Source: JAWLCQ01 sp041687095 (GTDB lineage Bacteria > Planctomycetota > Phycisphaerae > SM23-33). From it: a stretch of 64,000 nucleotides of DNA. The notes below the pieces were generated by a model, which was given only the letters and a program-made list of their open reading frames with translations, ran no database searches and was not told the DNA's origin. Where the stretch lies: contig JAWLCQ010000001.1 in assembly GCA_041687095.1 (NCBI GenBank), positions 59,014 through 123,013 on the forward strand, given 5' to 3'. Shown piece by piece: positions 37,034-46,800 of this stretch. Numbering within the stretch: position 1 is the first letter of the stretch; every line of letters begins with the position of its first letter. The translations under genes and the position numbers were made by a program.

Positions 37034-38883
37034 TGCGGGCGCAGCTCGCGAACCTGACCGAGCGCTGCCGGGCAGCCGTCCCGGCGGATGACCTCCTGCA
37101 CGATTACTTCCAGGAGAGCGTGGGCATCCTGGACCGCGTGCTGACGACGATCGAGGGCGAGTGCGAACCGGGGGACGCGACGGCGGCGCTGCTGCGGGAC
37201 GTCCACGCGATGGAAGCGAAGGGCCTCCTGGAGTTCCTGGAGGAGGAACTCGACGTCCACGCGCGGCGGAAGCAGCTCCGCTACGAGACCGTTGACGCCG
37301 CCTCCGCCGGGCTCGTCGGGGATGGGAGGACGAACAACCGCCCCACGCTGCAGAGGCTGCTGGATGCGTGGCGAGCACAACGAAAACCGATCCGCCTGCT
37401 CTTCCCGCCCGGGGACTACTTCTTCGCCGATCCCGCCCGCACCGCGGGGGGGAGCATCGTGCTCGAGGACGTCGAGGACCTGATCCTCGAAGGGACCGAG
37501 GGCGCGAGGCTGGTGACGAGCGGGGAGGCGATGGCGGGGGACAGCATCCGCATGGTCCGCTGCCGCAACGTCATCCTCCGCAACCTGACGCTGGACATGG
37601 ACCCGCTGCCGTTCGTATTCGGCAGCATCCTCGCGAAGGACGACAGCGCGGGGACGATCGACATCGAGCTGCTCCCCAACTCCCCCGCCCCCGACGCGTC
37701 GTACTGGCGGGACGGGCACGAGGTGATCGGATCGGTGACGATCCGCCGTGCGGGCACCTGCCACTACATCCGCGAGGCGGGCAACGGTCTGGGGGCGAGC
37801 AGGGTCGAGCCCCTGGGCGACCGCCGCTACCGCATGCACCTCGCCAACGCAAAGATGGAGCACATCCCGGTGGGGGCGACGGCGGTGTGGCACCCCCGCG
37901 GCCGCCAGGGCTGCGGGCAGGGGCTCAGCCTCCGCCACTGCCGCCACGTCCTCCTGCACAACGTCCGGATGCACGCCGCCGAGACCGTCTGCGTCTGGCC
38001 GGAGTACTCCGGCGGGATGCAGTTCGTGGACTGCGACTTCGCCCCGCCACCCGACCGTCCCGCCCTGGTGAACGCCGACGGATTCCACGTTCCGCGGAAC
38101 CTTAAGGGCCCGTACCTGGAGCGCAGCCGCATCCTGGGCCCCGCCGACGACTGCCTGAACTTCTACAGCCCCGCGTTCTCCGTCGCCGACTGGGACCCCG
38201 CCCGTCGTTCGCTGGTCCTGCTGGTCGATTTCCCGGGCGATGCAGGGGAGTTCTTCGCCCCGGGGGACCCGGTGGCGCTGATGAACAGCAACACCGGCGT
38301 ACCGGAGCACGTCGCGGGGGTCCTTGCGGCCGAGGTGATCGACTGGTCGCGGGACGAGCCCGTGGAACCGCTGCGCTGCGGAAAGCGGGCGCTGCGACTG
38401 ACGCTGGACCGCGACGTCCCAGGCGTGCTTACGCGAAGGGCCCTGGGGCGCCCGGACTGGTCGCCCTACCACGAGTACTGGAAGAAGGGCAGCCCCGCCT
38501 ACGAGGCCGCCCAGGCGATCGACGCCCCCTACGAGCATCTCGCCGTCAACCTCCGCTACGTCAACGGCGGGTTCATCCTCCGCCACTGCCGGTTCGGGTA
38601 CAACCGGGCGCTGGGCTTCAAGTGCAAGGCGGGAAGCGGGGTGATCCGCGACAGCCACTTCATCGGCCAGGCGCTGCTGTTCGAGACCAGCCTGGTCTGG
38701 CGGGAGGGCTTCCTGCCGCACGACATCGAGGTCACCCGCACGCGGATCGACTGGTTCTGCCTCTGCGAACTGGGCCTGCTGGGCAGGACGGTGCGAGGCG
38801 AGGAGGCCCTGCGGCTGATGCCGCGAATCCGCTTCGCCGACTGCGCCATAGGCGGGCAGGAGTTCAGCGGCGAGGGACGGTAG
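37033..38883 (+). CDS. Right-handed beta-helix protein (pectate-lyase-like fold)
   Basis: The 616-residue protein has an N-terminal helical part (1-90) and then a glycan-lyase/glycosidase-type parallel beta-helix: KPIRLLFPPGDYFFADPA, DLILEGTEGARLVT, RNVILRNLTLDMDPLPFVFG, LSLRHCRHVLLHNVRMHAAE, VDCDFAPPPDRPALVNADGF, ADDCLNFYSP, then a return to the helix at GGFILRHCRFGYNRALGFK. The VNADGFH and ADDCLNFYSP blocks resemble the acid-rich sites of GH28-like and related families (for example galactosidases of GH110), so it may be an exo-acting glycosidase; this is inference. No signal peptide is visible. The start overlaps the epimerase stop (TGATG). It is the last gene of the fucosidase operon. Confidence 0.75.
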   Translation: MRAQLANLTERCRAAVPADDLLHDYFQESVGILDRVLTTIEGECEPGDATAALLRDVHAMEAKGLLEFLEEELDVHARRKQLRYETVDAASAGLVGDGRTNNRPTLQRLLDAWRAQRKPIRLLFPPGDYFFADPARTAGGSIVLEDVEDLILEGTEGARLVTSGEAMAGDSIRMVRCRNVILRNLTLDMDPLPFVFGSILAKDDSAGTIDIELLPNSPAPDASYWRDGHEVIGSVTIRRAGTCHYIREAGNGLGASRVEPLGDRRYRMHLANAKMEHIPVGATAVWHPRGRQGCGQGLSLRHCRHVLLHNVRMHAAETVCVWPEYSGGMQFVDCDFAPPPDRPALVNADGFHVPRNLKGPYLERSRILGPADDCLNFYSPAFSVADWDPARRSLVLLVDFPGDAGEFFAPGDPVALMNSNTGVPEHVAGVLAAEVIDWSRDEPVEPLRCGKRALRLTLDRDVPGVLTRRALGRPDWSPYHEYWKKGSPAYEAAQAIDAPYEHLAVNLRYVNGGFILRHCRFGYNRALGFKCKAGSGVIRDSHFIGQALLFETSLVWREGFLPHDIEVTRTRIDWFCLCELGLLGRTVRGEEALRLMPRIRFADCAIGGQEFSGEGR

Positions 38884-39003
38884 GTTCCGAGAATGGGGAT
38901 GGGCTTAGCCGCGGTCCGCCGTAGGCGAATCTGCCGCGCAAGTGCCTGCCCCCGCCTTCGGCGGCGTTGATGCCGCGGCACCGGGGGTCTGTCCCTGCGG
39001 GGG

Positions 39004-39041
39004 CCCAAGGGATTGCCGCCAAGCAAGCCTTGGGATAGAAT
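39004..39041 (+). promoter_or_regulatory. Promoter with overlapping inverted repeat before the methyltransferase
   Basis: TTGCCG at 39013-39018 and TAGAAT at 39036-39041 are 17 nt apart, a good sigma-70-type pair. CCCAAGG (39004-39010) and CCTTGGG (39028-39034) form a perfect 7-bp inverted repeat that brackets the -35 and ends next to the -10. This is where an operator would block RNA polymerase. The methyltransferase N-terminal domain or the enzyme itself could bind here to autoregulate, as cytosine methyltransferases in other systems do; that is inference. Confidence 0.6.
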
Positions 39042-39067
39042 GCCGGTCAGAGGACGGCGGCACCGCA

Positions 39068-40549
39068 ATGATCACAGTGTCCAATGAGAATACGAAGTTG
39101 ATCCGTCTCACGGATGGGAACATCCGCAACAGCACCATTCCGGTGACGGGGCTCCGTGACTTTCTTCCGTCCGACTGCTTTGAGGCCGCGGGAGAGACGG
39201 GCAGGGCGGGAAAGACGATCCGGATTCTCCTTGAGGGGCTTGGGAAGACGATTGAGACGGGCATCGGACGGGACGCCAAGACGGGACAGGCTCGGCGGCA
39301 GTTCCGCGCCCGGGGATGGATTCGGAAGTTCTTCGCGCACTGCGACGCCAAGGGCGGCGATGTCCTGGAACTCCGGCGCCTGGGAAACCGTGAGTACTGC
39401 CTTCGGGTGTGCCGATCGGACGAGAGCGAGGAGGGTCTGCCGGGTCCATTCCGCGCCGTGGAGTTCTTTGCCGGAATCGGACTGGTTCGCCTGGCCTTGG
39501 AGCGCAGCGGGTTCAAGGTCGTGTTCGCAAACGACATCGACCCTGAGAAGCTCAGGATGTACGCGGACAACTTCCCTGCCGAAGACTTTAGGTTGGGCGA
39601 CATTCGCAGCCTTGACGCAGACGACATTCCCGATTGCGATCTTGCAACCGCTTCGTTTCCCTGCACGGATCTCTCCATCGCGGGAGAGATGAACGGAATC
39701 CACAGCGGGGAATCGAGCGCATTCTGGCCCTTGATAGAACTGCTCGGTCAGATGGGCGAGCGGCGTCCCCGGCTGCTTCTTCTGGAGAATGTTCCGGGAT
39801 TCCTGATGTCCCATGGAGGCCGCGACTTTGAATCTGCGCTGGTCGCCTTGAACGAACTCGGCTATGCGTGCGACGCGTTCATGATCGATGCCGCTCACTT
39901 CGTTCCCCAAAGCCGCCTGCGCCTGTTCGTGGTGGGAAAGCTGGGAGTGGAGGGGGAATCGCCCTTCGGCCTCAGCGCAAGTGCGCTAAGGCCATCCGCC
40001 TTGGCGGAGTTCATCGCGGGCCACCCGGAGATTCGATGGGACTTGCGGCCTCTGCCCGCCCCGCCCACGCGTTCCGCCCGCCTGGAGGCCATCCTCGAAG
40101 ACCTCCCCGAAGATCACCCCGCCTGGTGGAGCAAGACCCGGGCAGACTACTTCGTAAGCCAGTTCAGCGAACGACATGCCAAGGTCGCGCGGGCCATGAT
40201 TGACGGGGCGTCCTCTTCGTACGGCACGGCATTCCGCCGCGTGCGCAAGGGGCGCTCCATGGCCGAATTGCGCACAGACGGATTGGCTGGATGCCTGCGC
40301 ACCCCCAAAGGCGGCAGCGGACGGCAGATCCTGTTCAAGGCGGGAAAGGGACGCTACCAGGTGCGCCTGCTGACCGCACGGGAGTGCGCTCGCCTGCAAG
40401 GGGTCCCTGACAGCTACCGCATCACCGTATCGCTGAACCAAGCGTTGTTCGGGTTCGGGGATGCCGTGTGCGTGCCTGCGATCGAGTGGATCGCCGACCG
40501 TTATCTTCTCCCGGCGATGATGCACCTCGCCGCGAGCCAGCCGGATTGA
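39068..40549 (+). CDS. DNA (cytosine-5) methyltransferase with B3-like N-terminal domain
   Basis: The 493-residue enzyme transfers a methyl group from S-adenosylmethionine to cytosine C5. Motif I is EFFAGIGLVRLAL (from residue 132), motif IV SFPCTDLS with catalytic Cys199, motif VI LENVPGF (Glu240-Val242), motif VIII QSRLRLFVVG, motif IX RECARLQGVPD and motif X GFGDAVCVPAIEWI. Residues 1-120 look like the B3/EcoRII-N effector fold seen in other methyltransferases of restriction systems and would add DNA binding. The start ATG 39068 gives MITVSNENTKL; longer frames run through the promoter. Codons ending in A or T are far more frequent than in the surrounding genes. With the DUF4928 and Vsr genes downstream this forms a restriction-modification unit, probably acquired. 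The recognition sequence cannot be told. Confidence 0.93.
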   Translation: MITVSNENTKLIRLTDGNIRNSTIPVTGLRDFLPSDCFEAAGETGRAGKTIRILLEGLGKTIETGIGRDAKTGQARRQFRARGWIRKFFAHCDAKGGDVLELRRLGNREYCLRVCRSDESEEGLPGPFRAVEFFAGIGLVRLALERSGFKVVFANDIDPEKLRMYADNFPAEDFRLGDIRSLDADDIPDCDLATASFPCTDLSIAGEMNGIHSGESSAFWPLIELLGQMGERRPRLLLLENVPGFLMSHGGRDFESALVALNELGYACDAFMIDAAHFVPQSRLRLFVVGKLGVEGESPFGLSASALRPSALAEFIAGHPEIRWDLRPLPAPPTRSARLEAILEDLPEDHPAWWSKTRADYFVSQFSERHAKVARAMIDGASSSYGTAFRRVRKGRSMAELRTDGLAGCLRTPKGGSGRQILFKAGKGRYQVRLLTARECARLQGVPDSYRITVSLNQALFGFGDAVCVPAIEWIADRYLLPAMMHLAASQPD

Positions 40550-40554
40550 CTGCC

Positions 40555-41499
40555 ATGAAGATGCGCCTGCAGGATTTCCTTGACGCTCACATGAAAAGGG
40601 GCGGTCATTTCATCCCCGCCCGGCTTCAGGCCGCGTTGGCGTTGCTGGAGAAACTGCGAGATGATCCCTCGCTCAAGGTGGGAGACCATCTCGCCAGCAA
40701 GGGCAGCGCGGGACTGCAGTCCCACGAGACGTACGGCAAGCGGGCCCACGAGCGTTTTGGCATCGAGCCCATGAACAAGAACCATGGGCGGCGGTCCTCA
40801 AGTCTGCAAGACTGGGGGCAGGAGCTTCTCGATCAAATCGAGGCACAGGGGTTCGAGACCGCGTCCCAAGGCGAGCGCGACGTCATCCTCCATACAGCGC
40901 AGGAAGCGCTTGCCTCGACGCTGAAACGCATCTCTGAGCAAGAGCCTCTCGAGGTGCGGGTCAGGGAGCGCACAGCGGAGGCGATCCTCGGGGACGTGCT
41001 CAAACAAGCCGACGAGAAGAACAAGGCCGGGGACGTCGCGCAGTATCTTGTTGGCGCGAAACTGATGCTGCGATTCGATCGGGAGATGCCGATCCTCCCT
41101 GCGAACAAGGGAGACCGCAAGTCGCGAAGGGACGCCGACCCAAGACAAGGCGATTTCGAGGTCGGAAACGCAGTGGTCGAGGTGGCGGTGGGACTCCCGG
41201 ATGAGAAGCACCTCGATCAGGTCGCCCAGATCCTGGATTCACCCGGCGCCGAGGTCTGGTTGCTCACTCGTGCGGACCGCGTCGAAACCTGGCGAAAAGC
41301 CGTTGACAGCGCCCGAGAGGTGGATGGAGCCCGAGTCGTCGTATCGTCGGTCGAAGCATTCATCGGTCAGAACATCACGGAACTTGGCGAGTTCTCCACC
41401 GTTCATAGGACGGGAAAACTGAAGGCGCTGTTCGACCTCTACAACGAGCGATGGGTCAAGGCGGTTGGTCATCCGGGCATCCGCATCGTCGTGAAGTAG
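40555..41499 (+). CDS. DUF4928 protein, probable cognate restriction endonuclease
   Basis: The 314-residue protein lies 5 bp after the methyltransferase stop. It has the layout of DUF4928 proteins, which are found almost only beside cytosine-C5 methyltransferases: an N-terminal helical part (LQDFLDAHMKRGGHF), a middle RERTAEAILGDVL, and a core GDFEVGNAVVEVAVG (about 200-214). That core resembles a nuclease sheet in which the usual E-x-K is altered. YNERWVKAVG is near the end. Family knowledge and position suggest a type II endonuclease cutting unmethylated sites. I see no complete PD-(D/E)XK signature, so catalysis is inferred. Base composition matches the methyltransferase. Confidence 0.75.
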   Translation: MKMRLQDFLDAHMKRGGHFIPARLQAALALLEKLRDDPSLKVGDHLASKGSAGLQSHETYGKRAHERFGIEPMNKNHGRRSSSLQDWGQELLDQIEAQGFETASQGERDVILHTAQEALASTLKRISEQEPLEVRVRERTAEAILGDVLKQADEKNKAGDVAQYLVGAKLMLRFDREMPILPANKGDRKSRRDADPRQGDFEVGNAVVEVAVGLPDEKHLDQVAQILDSPGAEVWLLTRADRVETWRKAVDSAREVDGARVVVSSVEAFIGQNITELGEFSTVHRTGKLKALFDLYNERWVKAVGHPGIRIVVK

Positions 41500-41507
41500 C
41501 TTCTCGG

Positions 41508-41924
41508 ATGGCAGACACATTCAGCAAGTCCGAGCGATCCCGCATCATGGCGACGGTCAAGTCCAAAGGGACCGCGCCGGAAATGGTCGTGAGAAGGCTG
41601 GTTCATTCCTTGGGCTATCGATTCCGCCTGCATAACCGCTTGCTTCCTGGATGCCCGGACCTGATCTTCCCCTCCCGCCGGAAGATCATCTTCGTCCACG
41701 GGTGTTTCTGGCACCGTCACAACTGCCGCCGAGGCCGCGCAATCCCGTCCGACCATCGCGACTACTGGGAGGCGAAGTTCGCGCGCAACCGCCAGCGAGA
41801 CCGCCAGGTCCGCCGCGCGCTCAGGCGAGACGGCTGGAACGTGCTCGTCGTCTGGGAGTGCCAGACGCAGCGCCCGAACCTCGCCGAGGTCCTGGATGAG
41901 TTCCTCGGGTCCCCGCCCAAGTGA
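41508..41924 (+). CDS. vsr: Very-short-patch mismatch endonuclease
   Basis: The 138-residue protein nicks DNA 5' of the T in T:G mismatches that arise when 5-methylcytosine deaminates, so it offsets the mutagenic effect of the methyltransferase. Asp51 (GCPDLIF) is the catalytic metal ligand, at the same residue number as in E. coli Vsr. His64, Trp68, His69 and the zinc ligands Cys66, His71, Cys73 and Cys118 (FVHGCFWHRHNC, VVWECQ) are all present. The position of E. coli Thr63 is Val here. The start ATG 41508 lies 8 nt after the DUF4928 stop. It is the last gene of the island; composition matches the other two. Confidence 0.96.
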   Translation: MADTFSKSERSRIMATVKSKGTAPEMVVRRLVHSLGYRFRLHNRLLPGCPDLIFPSRRKIIFVHGCFWHRHNCRRGRAIPSDHRDYWEAKFARNRQRDRQVRRALRRDGWNVLVVWECQTQRPNLAEVLDEFLGSPPK

Positions 41925-42054
41925 GAACGGCCTGACTCCAGGACCGCGGCTTTTCTCACGGCGGGTTCGCCGCGACACCTGCGCACCCGGGGCCAGTTTC
42001 AGGTTCTGACGCACCGCGGTCCGCGGAACCGCAGCAAGAAAGGTGGAGCAAGGC

Positions 42055-43827
42055 ATGAATCTCGCCAAGACGCTCGTTGTGGGCACCGTCGTATGCATGA
42101 CCTCCCAGGCCTACGCCGGTTCGGGGCTGGGGGACTGGGGGCATTTCCTGTCGTACACCCCGACGGCGTGCTTCCGGAATCCCGATGGCAAACCGTTCAC
42201 GATCATCATCCACGCCATGCGCTGGGTGGTCCCCGCGTGGAACCCCGGGCAGATCACCGTGCGGCTGATCGGTCCCGACGGGCAGATCGTCCTCGACGGG
42301 CCGCAGAAGTTGGAGAAAGCGGCGGTGACGCTGGAGGTCAAGGAGGCGGCGAAGGGCGTGTACCGGCTGCACACGGAGGGGGCAAGCGTGTGGTTCGAGT
42401 CCTCGCTGCCTCAGGCGGTCGCCTACACGGGCGAACCGGGGCACTCGCTGCTGGCCCGCGGGGATTCGGTGACGGACGAGCAGACGGGCAAGTCCCGCCC
42501 GCGGGCGTACTACGAGAACCGCGGACCGGTCATCTTTCAGACCGTCGTCCCCCGCCGCTGGTGGTTCTGGGTCCCGGAGGACGTGACGACCTTCACCGCC
42601 GAGGCGATGCGGGACGGGATGGCGATGTCCCAGCGGGAGGACTGGGGGTTCTTCATCATCTCCCCGCGCGGGCAGCGCATCCGCGCCCTGTGGGGCCAGC
42701 CCCCCCAGCGCTCCCACGCCAGCGGCGAGTACACGCAGCGCCAGCGCGTCGAGGTCGAGGTCGAGCCCGGGGCGGGCGGGCGCTTCTGGTGCCTGGAGGT
42801 CAGCAACGGCGACTCGCATCAGTACTCCAAGGTCAACATCTCCTTCGAGGGGATCCCGCCCTACCTCGCCCGAAGCCCCGAGGAGTGGTTCGATCCGCGC
42901 ACGGGCGACGCACCCACCGTGACGCTCTATGACGATACGCCCTTCATCCAGGGCGCCCCGCTGGCGGACGACATCTCCCTCCAGGACCTGCACCACAAAG
43001 CCAAGGACCCCAAGTTCGCCTGGACGGACCGCTTGCGATGGATCGAGCAGCGCTGGCCGCACCTGGAGCACTTCTCCCCCTGCCCGTCCCTGGGCGATCC
43101 GGACGGATCGGAGATCCTGGGGGACGCCACGTTCGCCCTCTGGAACCCCGAGGGGCGGGACCTGGGGTTCCGCATCGGGACGTACCTCACGCCCCACGGG
43201 GACAAGGGCCCCGCCATGGCGCAGGTGAAGGTCACCGGGGCGGACGGGAAGACGGTCCTGGACAAGGCCCTCCCGATCCTGCACATCCACGGGACCTCCG
43301 GGGCGCCGAGCGACGTGCTGAAGACCGGTAAGGGCGTGGCGAGGGTGGCCGTCTCGGGAGCGCAGCGCTGGCTGAGCTTCACGTACCCCGCGACGCCGCT
43401 GGTGCTCATCGGACAGGACGCGGGCGAGTGGAAGCGATTCCGCCTCACCGCCTGCGCCCCGCGGAACTGGTACTTCCTCGTTCCCAAGGGCGCCAAGGCG
43501 TTCTCCTTCCGCTACGCGACGGACCTCGAGACCGATGTGCTGCAGATGGAGGTCTCTGCCCCGGACCGGACGATGGCCATCGCCTACGGCCGAGGGGGCG
43601 AGCAGACCGTCACCGTCCCCGAGGGGCTCGACGGGAAGATCTGGTCCGTCCGCCCGTCCGTCGGTGCGGCGACGCGGTTGGTCACGGAGGCCGGACCGGA
43701 GTACCGCCACCAGGACCTGCCGATGACGCTGGAGTTCAAGGGCGTCCCCGGGTATCTGTCACCGACGTGGGAGCAGTGGTTCGACCCCGAATCGCCCCGC
43801 CTGCCTGCGCAGCGGAGCGGGAACTGA
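42055..43827 (+). CDS. Secreted protein of unknown function, internally duplicated
   Basis: The 590-residue protein has a signal peptide (MNLAKTLVVGTVVCMTSQAY, cleavage after AYA, residue 21). The mature part consists of two homologous halves of about 270 residues. Matching blocks are ACFRNPDGKPFTI with ALWNPEGRDLGFRI, RRWWFWVPEDVTTFTAEA with RNWYFLVPKGAKAFSFRYA, and FEGIPPYLARSPEEWFDP with FKGVPGYLSPTWEQWFDP. The pattern suggests beta-sandwich domains of the kind that bind carbohydrate. No enzyme motif was found. GGAG precedes ATG 42055. The next gene, 13 bp downstream, is also secreted, so the two are probably cotranscribed and work together outside the cytoplasm. Confidence 0.7.
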   Translation: MNLAKTLVVGTVVCMTSQAYAGSGLGDWGHFLSYTPTACFRNPDGKPFTIIIHAMRWVVPAWNPGQITVRLIGPDGQIVLDGPQKLEKAAVTLEVKEAAKGVYRLHTEGASVWFESSLPQAVAYTGEPGHSLLARGDSVTDEQTGKSRPRAYYENRGPVIFQTVVPRRWWFWVPEDVTTFTAEAMRDGMAMSQREDWGFFIISPRGQRIRALWGQPPQRSHASGEYTQRQRVEVEVEPGAGGRFWCLEVSNGDSHQYSKVNISFEGIPPYLARSPEEWFDPRTGDAPTVTLYDDTPFIQGAPLADDISLQDLHHKAKDPKFAWTDRLRWIEQRWPHLEHFSPCPSLGDPDGSEILGDATFALWNPEGRDLGFRIGTYLTPHGDKGPAMAQVKVTGADGKTVLDKALPILHIHGTSGAPSDVLKTGKGVARVAVSGAQRWLSFTYPATPLVLIGQDAGEWKRFRLTACAPRNWYFLVPKGAKAFSFRYATDLETDVLQMEVSAPDRTMAIAYGRGGEQTVTVPEGLDGKIWSVRPSVGAATRLVTEAGPEYRHQDLPMTLEFKGVPGYLSPTWEQWFDPESPRLPAQRSGN

Positions 43828-43840
43828 TAGGAGACACACC

Positions 43841-46800
43841 ATGGTAAAGACGCATCGCTTCGCAATCCTCCTTCTCGCCCTGATGATGCTCACCGGCGGC
43901 GTGGTGTCGGCCGAGGACGCCGCCCGCGACGTCGCCCCGACGGCGACCGTCACCGCCTCCTCCACCCTCAGCGACAAGTACGAGCCCAACTGCGTCATCG
44001 ACGGCAAGCTCCCGCTGGCGGGCGGGAAGGATGAGGCCCGCCAGTGCTGGATCGCCAATGGCAAGGACCTGGCCAATGGCGGCGTGACGCTCGCGTTCGC
44101 CTGGGACCAGCCCACGACCGTCGCCAGCGTCGTCTGCTACGCCCGCACCGCCTTCGGGCTCAAAGACTGCTTCAAGGACTACGAAGTCTACGTGGACGAC
44201 GGTACGGAACCCGTCGCCAAGGGCGCGCTGCTCGCCGGGCACGGTGCGCAGGTCGTGGACCTGCCCGCACCGGTGCAGGTGCGAACGCTGACGCTGAAGC
44301 TCCTGTCGGCGCACGGGGAGGGGAACCCGGGCATCTCGGAGGTGCAGATCTTCTCGGCCAAACCCGCCCAGAGCCAGTTGCTCGCCCGCTTCAACGACTA
44401 CGCGCAGGACTTCCGCTTCACCTACTTCCCCTCGCACAACCTGGTGCGGTTCCTCCTGCCCAAGCCCCCCGCGGACGCCAGGACCTGGCGCGTCGAGGTG
44501 CTCCCCGCCAAGGGCGGTGAACCGCTCGCCCGGCGCGAGGGCACGCTGCCCATGTCGCCCGTGGGCGAGAACCTGTCCGTCCCGAACCTCCCCGAGGGCG
44601 ACTACCGCGTGGTCCTCACGCTCTCTGGGAGCGACAAGCCCGTGATCGACGAGCGCTGGTTCTCGCGGCGGCACTTCGAGTGGGAGGGCAACAAGCTGGG
44701 GCTCGATGACGTGGTGATCCTCCCGTTCACCCCGCTGGCTGTCGATCAGGCCAAGGGCACGGTGGACTGCGTTCTCCGGACGCACACCATGAGCCCCGCC
44801 GGCCTGTGGGAGCAGGTGAAGAGCGACGGTGAGGATATCCTTGCCGGCCCCGTCCGTTTGGAGGTCGTCAGTGGGGGCAAGACGGCGGTCGCGCAGGGCA
44901 AGGGCCTGAAGTTCGATCTCGCCAAGGACACCCGTGTAACCGGCTCGGCCGAGTGGTCGGCGGGGAACCTGAGCGGGAGCACGAGCTTCGATTACGACTA
45001 CGACGGGTTCACGCAGCTCACGCTCAAGCTCGCGAAGGCCGCCGAGCCCATCGAGCGCGTGCAACTCGTGATCCCCATGAAGGCGAAGTACGCGTGGCTG
45101 CTGCACCCGGTGACGGCGATGCTGCGGCAGCACTACGCGGGGCGCGTCCCCGCGGGGGAGGGCAAGGTGTGGGACACCAGCGGGGTCCCCAGCCGGATCG
45201 GGGGCTACTTCGTCCCGTACCTGTTCCTCGGGGGGACGGAGCGGGGCCTCTGCTTCGCCGCGGACAACGACCGCGACTGGGTCCGCGGGGACGGGGTCCC
45301 GATGATGGAGATCGACCGCCAGGGCGAGACGGTGAACCTCCGCCTGAACCTCGTCAGCGGCCCCGCCAGGCTGGACCGCGATCGGGCGATCACGTTCGCC
45401 CTGCAGGCGACGCCCGCCAAGCCCATGCCCGAAGAGCCCTACACCTGGCGGAAGTGGTGGGCGACCGGGACCGCCCGTGACGCCAAGGACGTGTACATCA
45501 ACTTCTGGGGCGGCAATGGGTACTGGGGCGGGCGGAACTTCGCCAGTTCGGTCTTTCCCGACAGGAAGGACTTCGGCTACTGGGACAAGCTCGCCGAGCA
45601 GCGCCGCACCGGCAAGCTCGACAAGGAGTACATGGACCAGTGGTTCGCCCGCTACGCCTCGCTCCCCGAGAAGCAGCGATCGCAGATCGAGCCCGCCATG
45701 CGGGCGGGGTTCCAGTGGTCGTCGCACACCCCGGCCAACACGCCCGAGACGACCAAGTTCAACTACCTCATCCCCTACACCAACCCCCGCGGGGCGAGCG
45801 TCGGGGAGGACCTGGACTTCCGCACGACGTACATCGACGAGTGGCAGACCATCGGGATCGCCGACCCCGTCTGGGCGCGGGCGTCGGACTTTGAGCATCC
45901 CACCCGCCTCAAGGGCTGGGCGACCTGGTACCACATCGAGCCCGTCCCCTCCCGCCAGGACATGCTGCTGTACTACCACAGGAAGATGTTCGAGACCTTC
46001 GCCGACGGGATCTACTGGGACAACTACTTCCTCCGCCCCAGCTACATCCCCTCCCCGGCCGGGCCCGCCTACGTCGCCGATGACGGAACCCTGCGCCCCG
46101 GGGTGAACCTGAACGCCTTCCGCGCCCTCACGCGGCGGACCGCGGTCATGATGCACGCCATGGGCAAGCGCCCCCTGATCTACGTCCACATGACCAACAC
46201 CAACATCATCCCCATGCTCTCGTTCGCGACGCTGAACCTCGACTGGGAGTGGCGGGACCAGGGCGAGTGGGCGAAGAAGGACCTCCAGGACCGCCTCGGG
46301 TCCGACAAGGACACCGCCCTCATCCTCGCTCAGAGCCTCGGGTTCCAGTCCGGGAACATCTCCGTCGCCATCGACCGCTTCCACCCGCCCAAGGACAGCG
46401 GGATCACCCGCGAGTGGCTGTTCCGCACCGTCCTGGCCGTCTGCCTGCCCCACGAGATCAAGATCTACCAGGGCACGAAGGACGTGTCCTTCGTTCACCG
46501 CCATCTCGCCGATTTCGGGTACGGGGAATCGGACTGCAAGGTGCTCCGCTACTGGGACGAGGGCTACCCACTGAAGGCGACGGGCGCCAAGACGTACGCG
46601 CTGGTCCTCGCCCGCGACGGTCGGGCGATGCTCGCCGTTGGGAACTTCGGCGCCGGGGAGGCGAACCCCGACGGCGGGGTCCCGCAGCAGGGCGACGCCC
46701 CGTCCCTCGAGGACTACGACGCCGCCCAGCGCGGGCTCAAGAAGCCCTCCGACTCGACCCAGGCGTCCACCGCCCCCGCTACGGGTGAAGCCTACACCGT

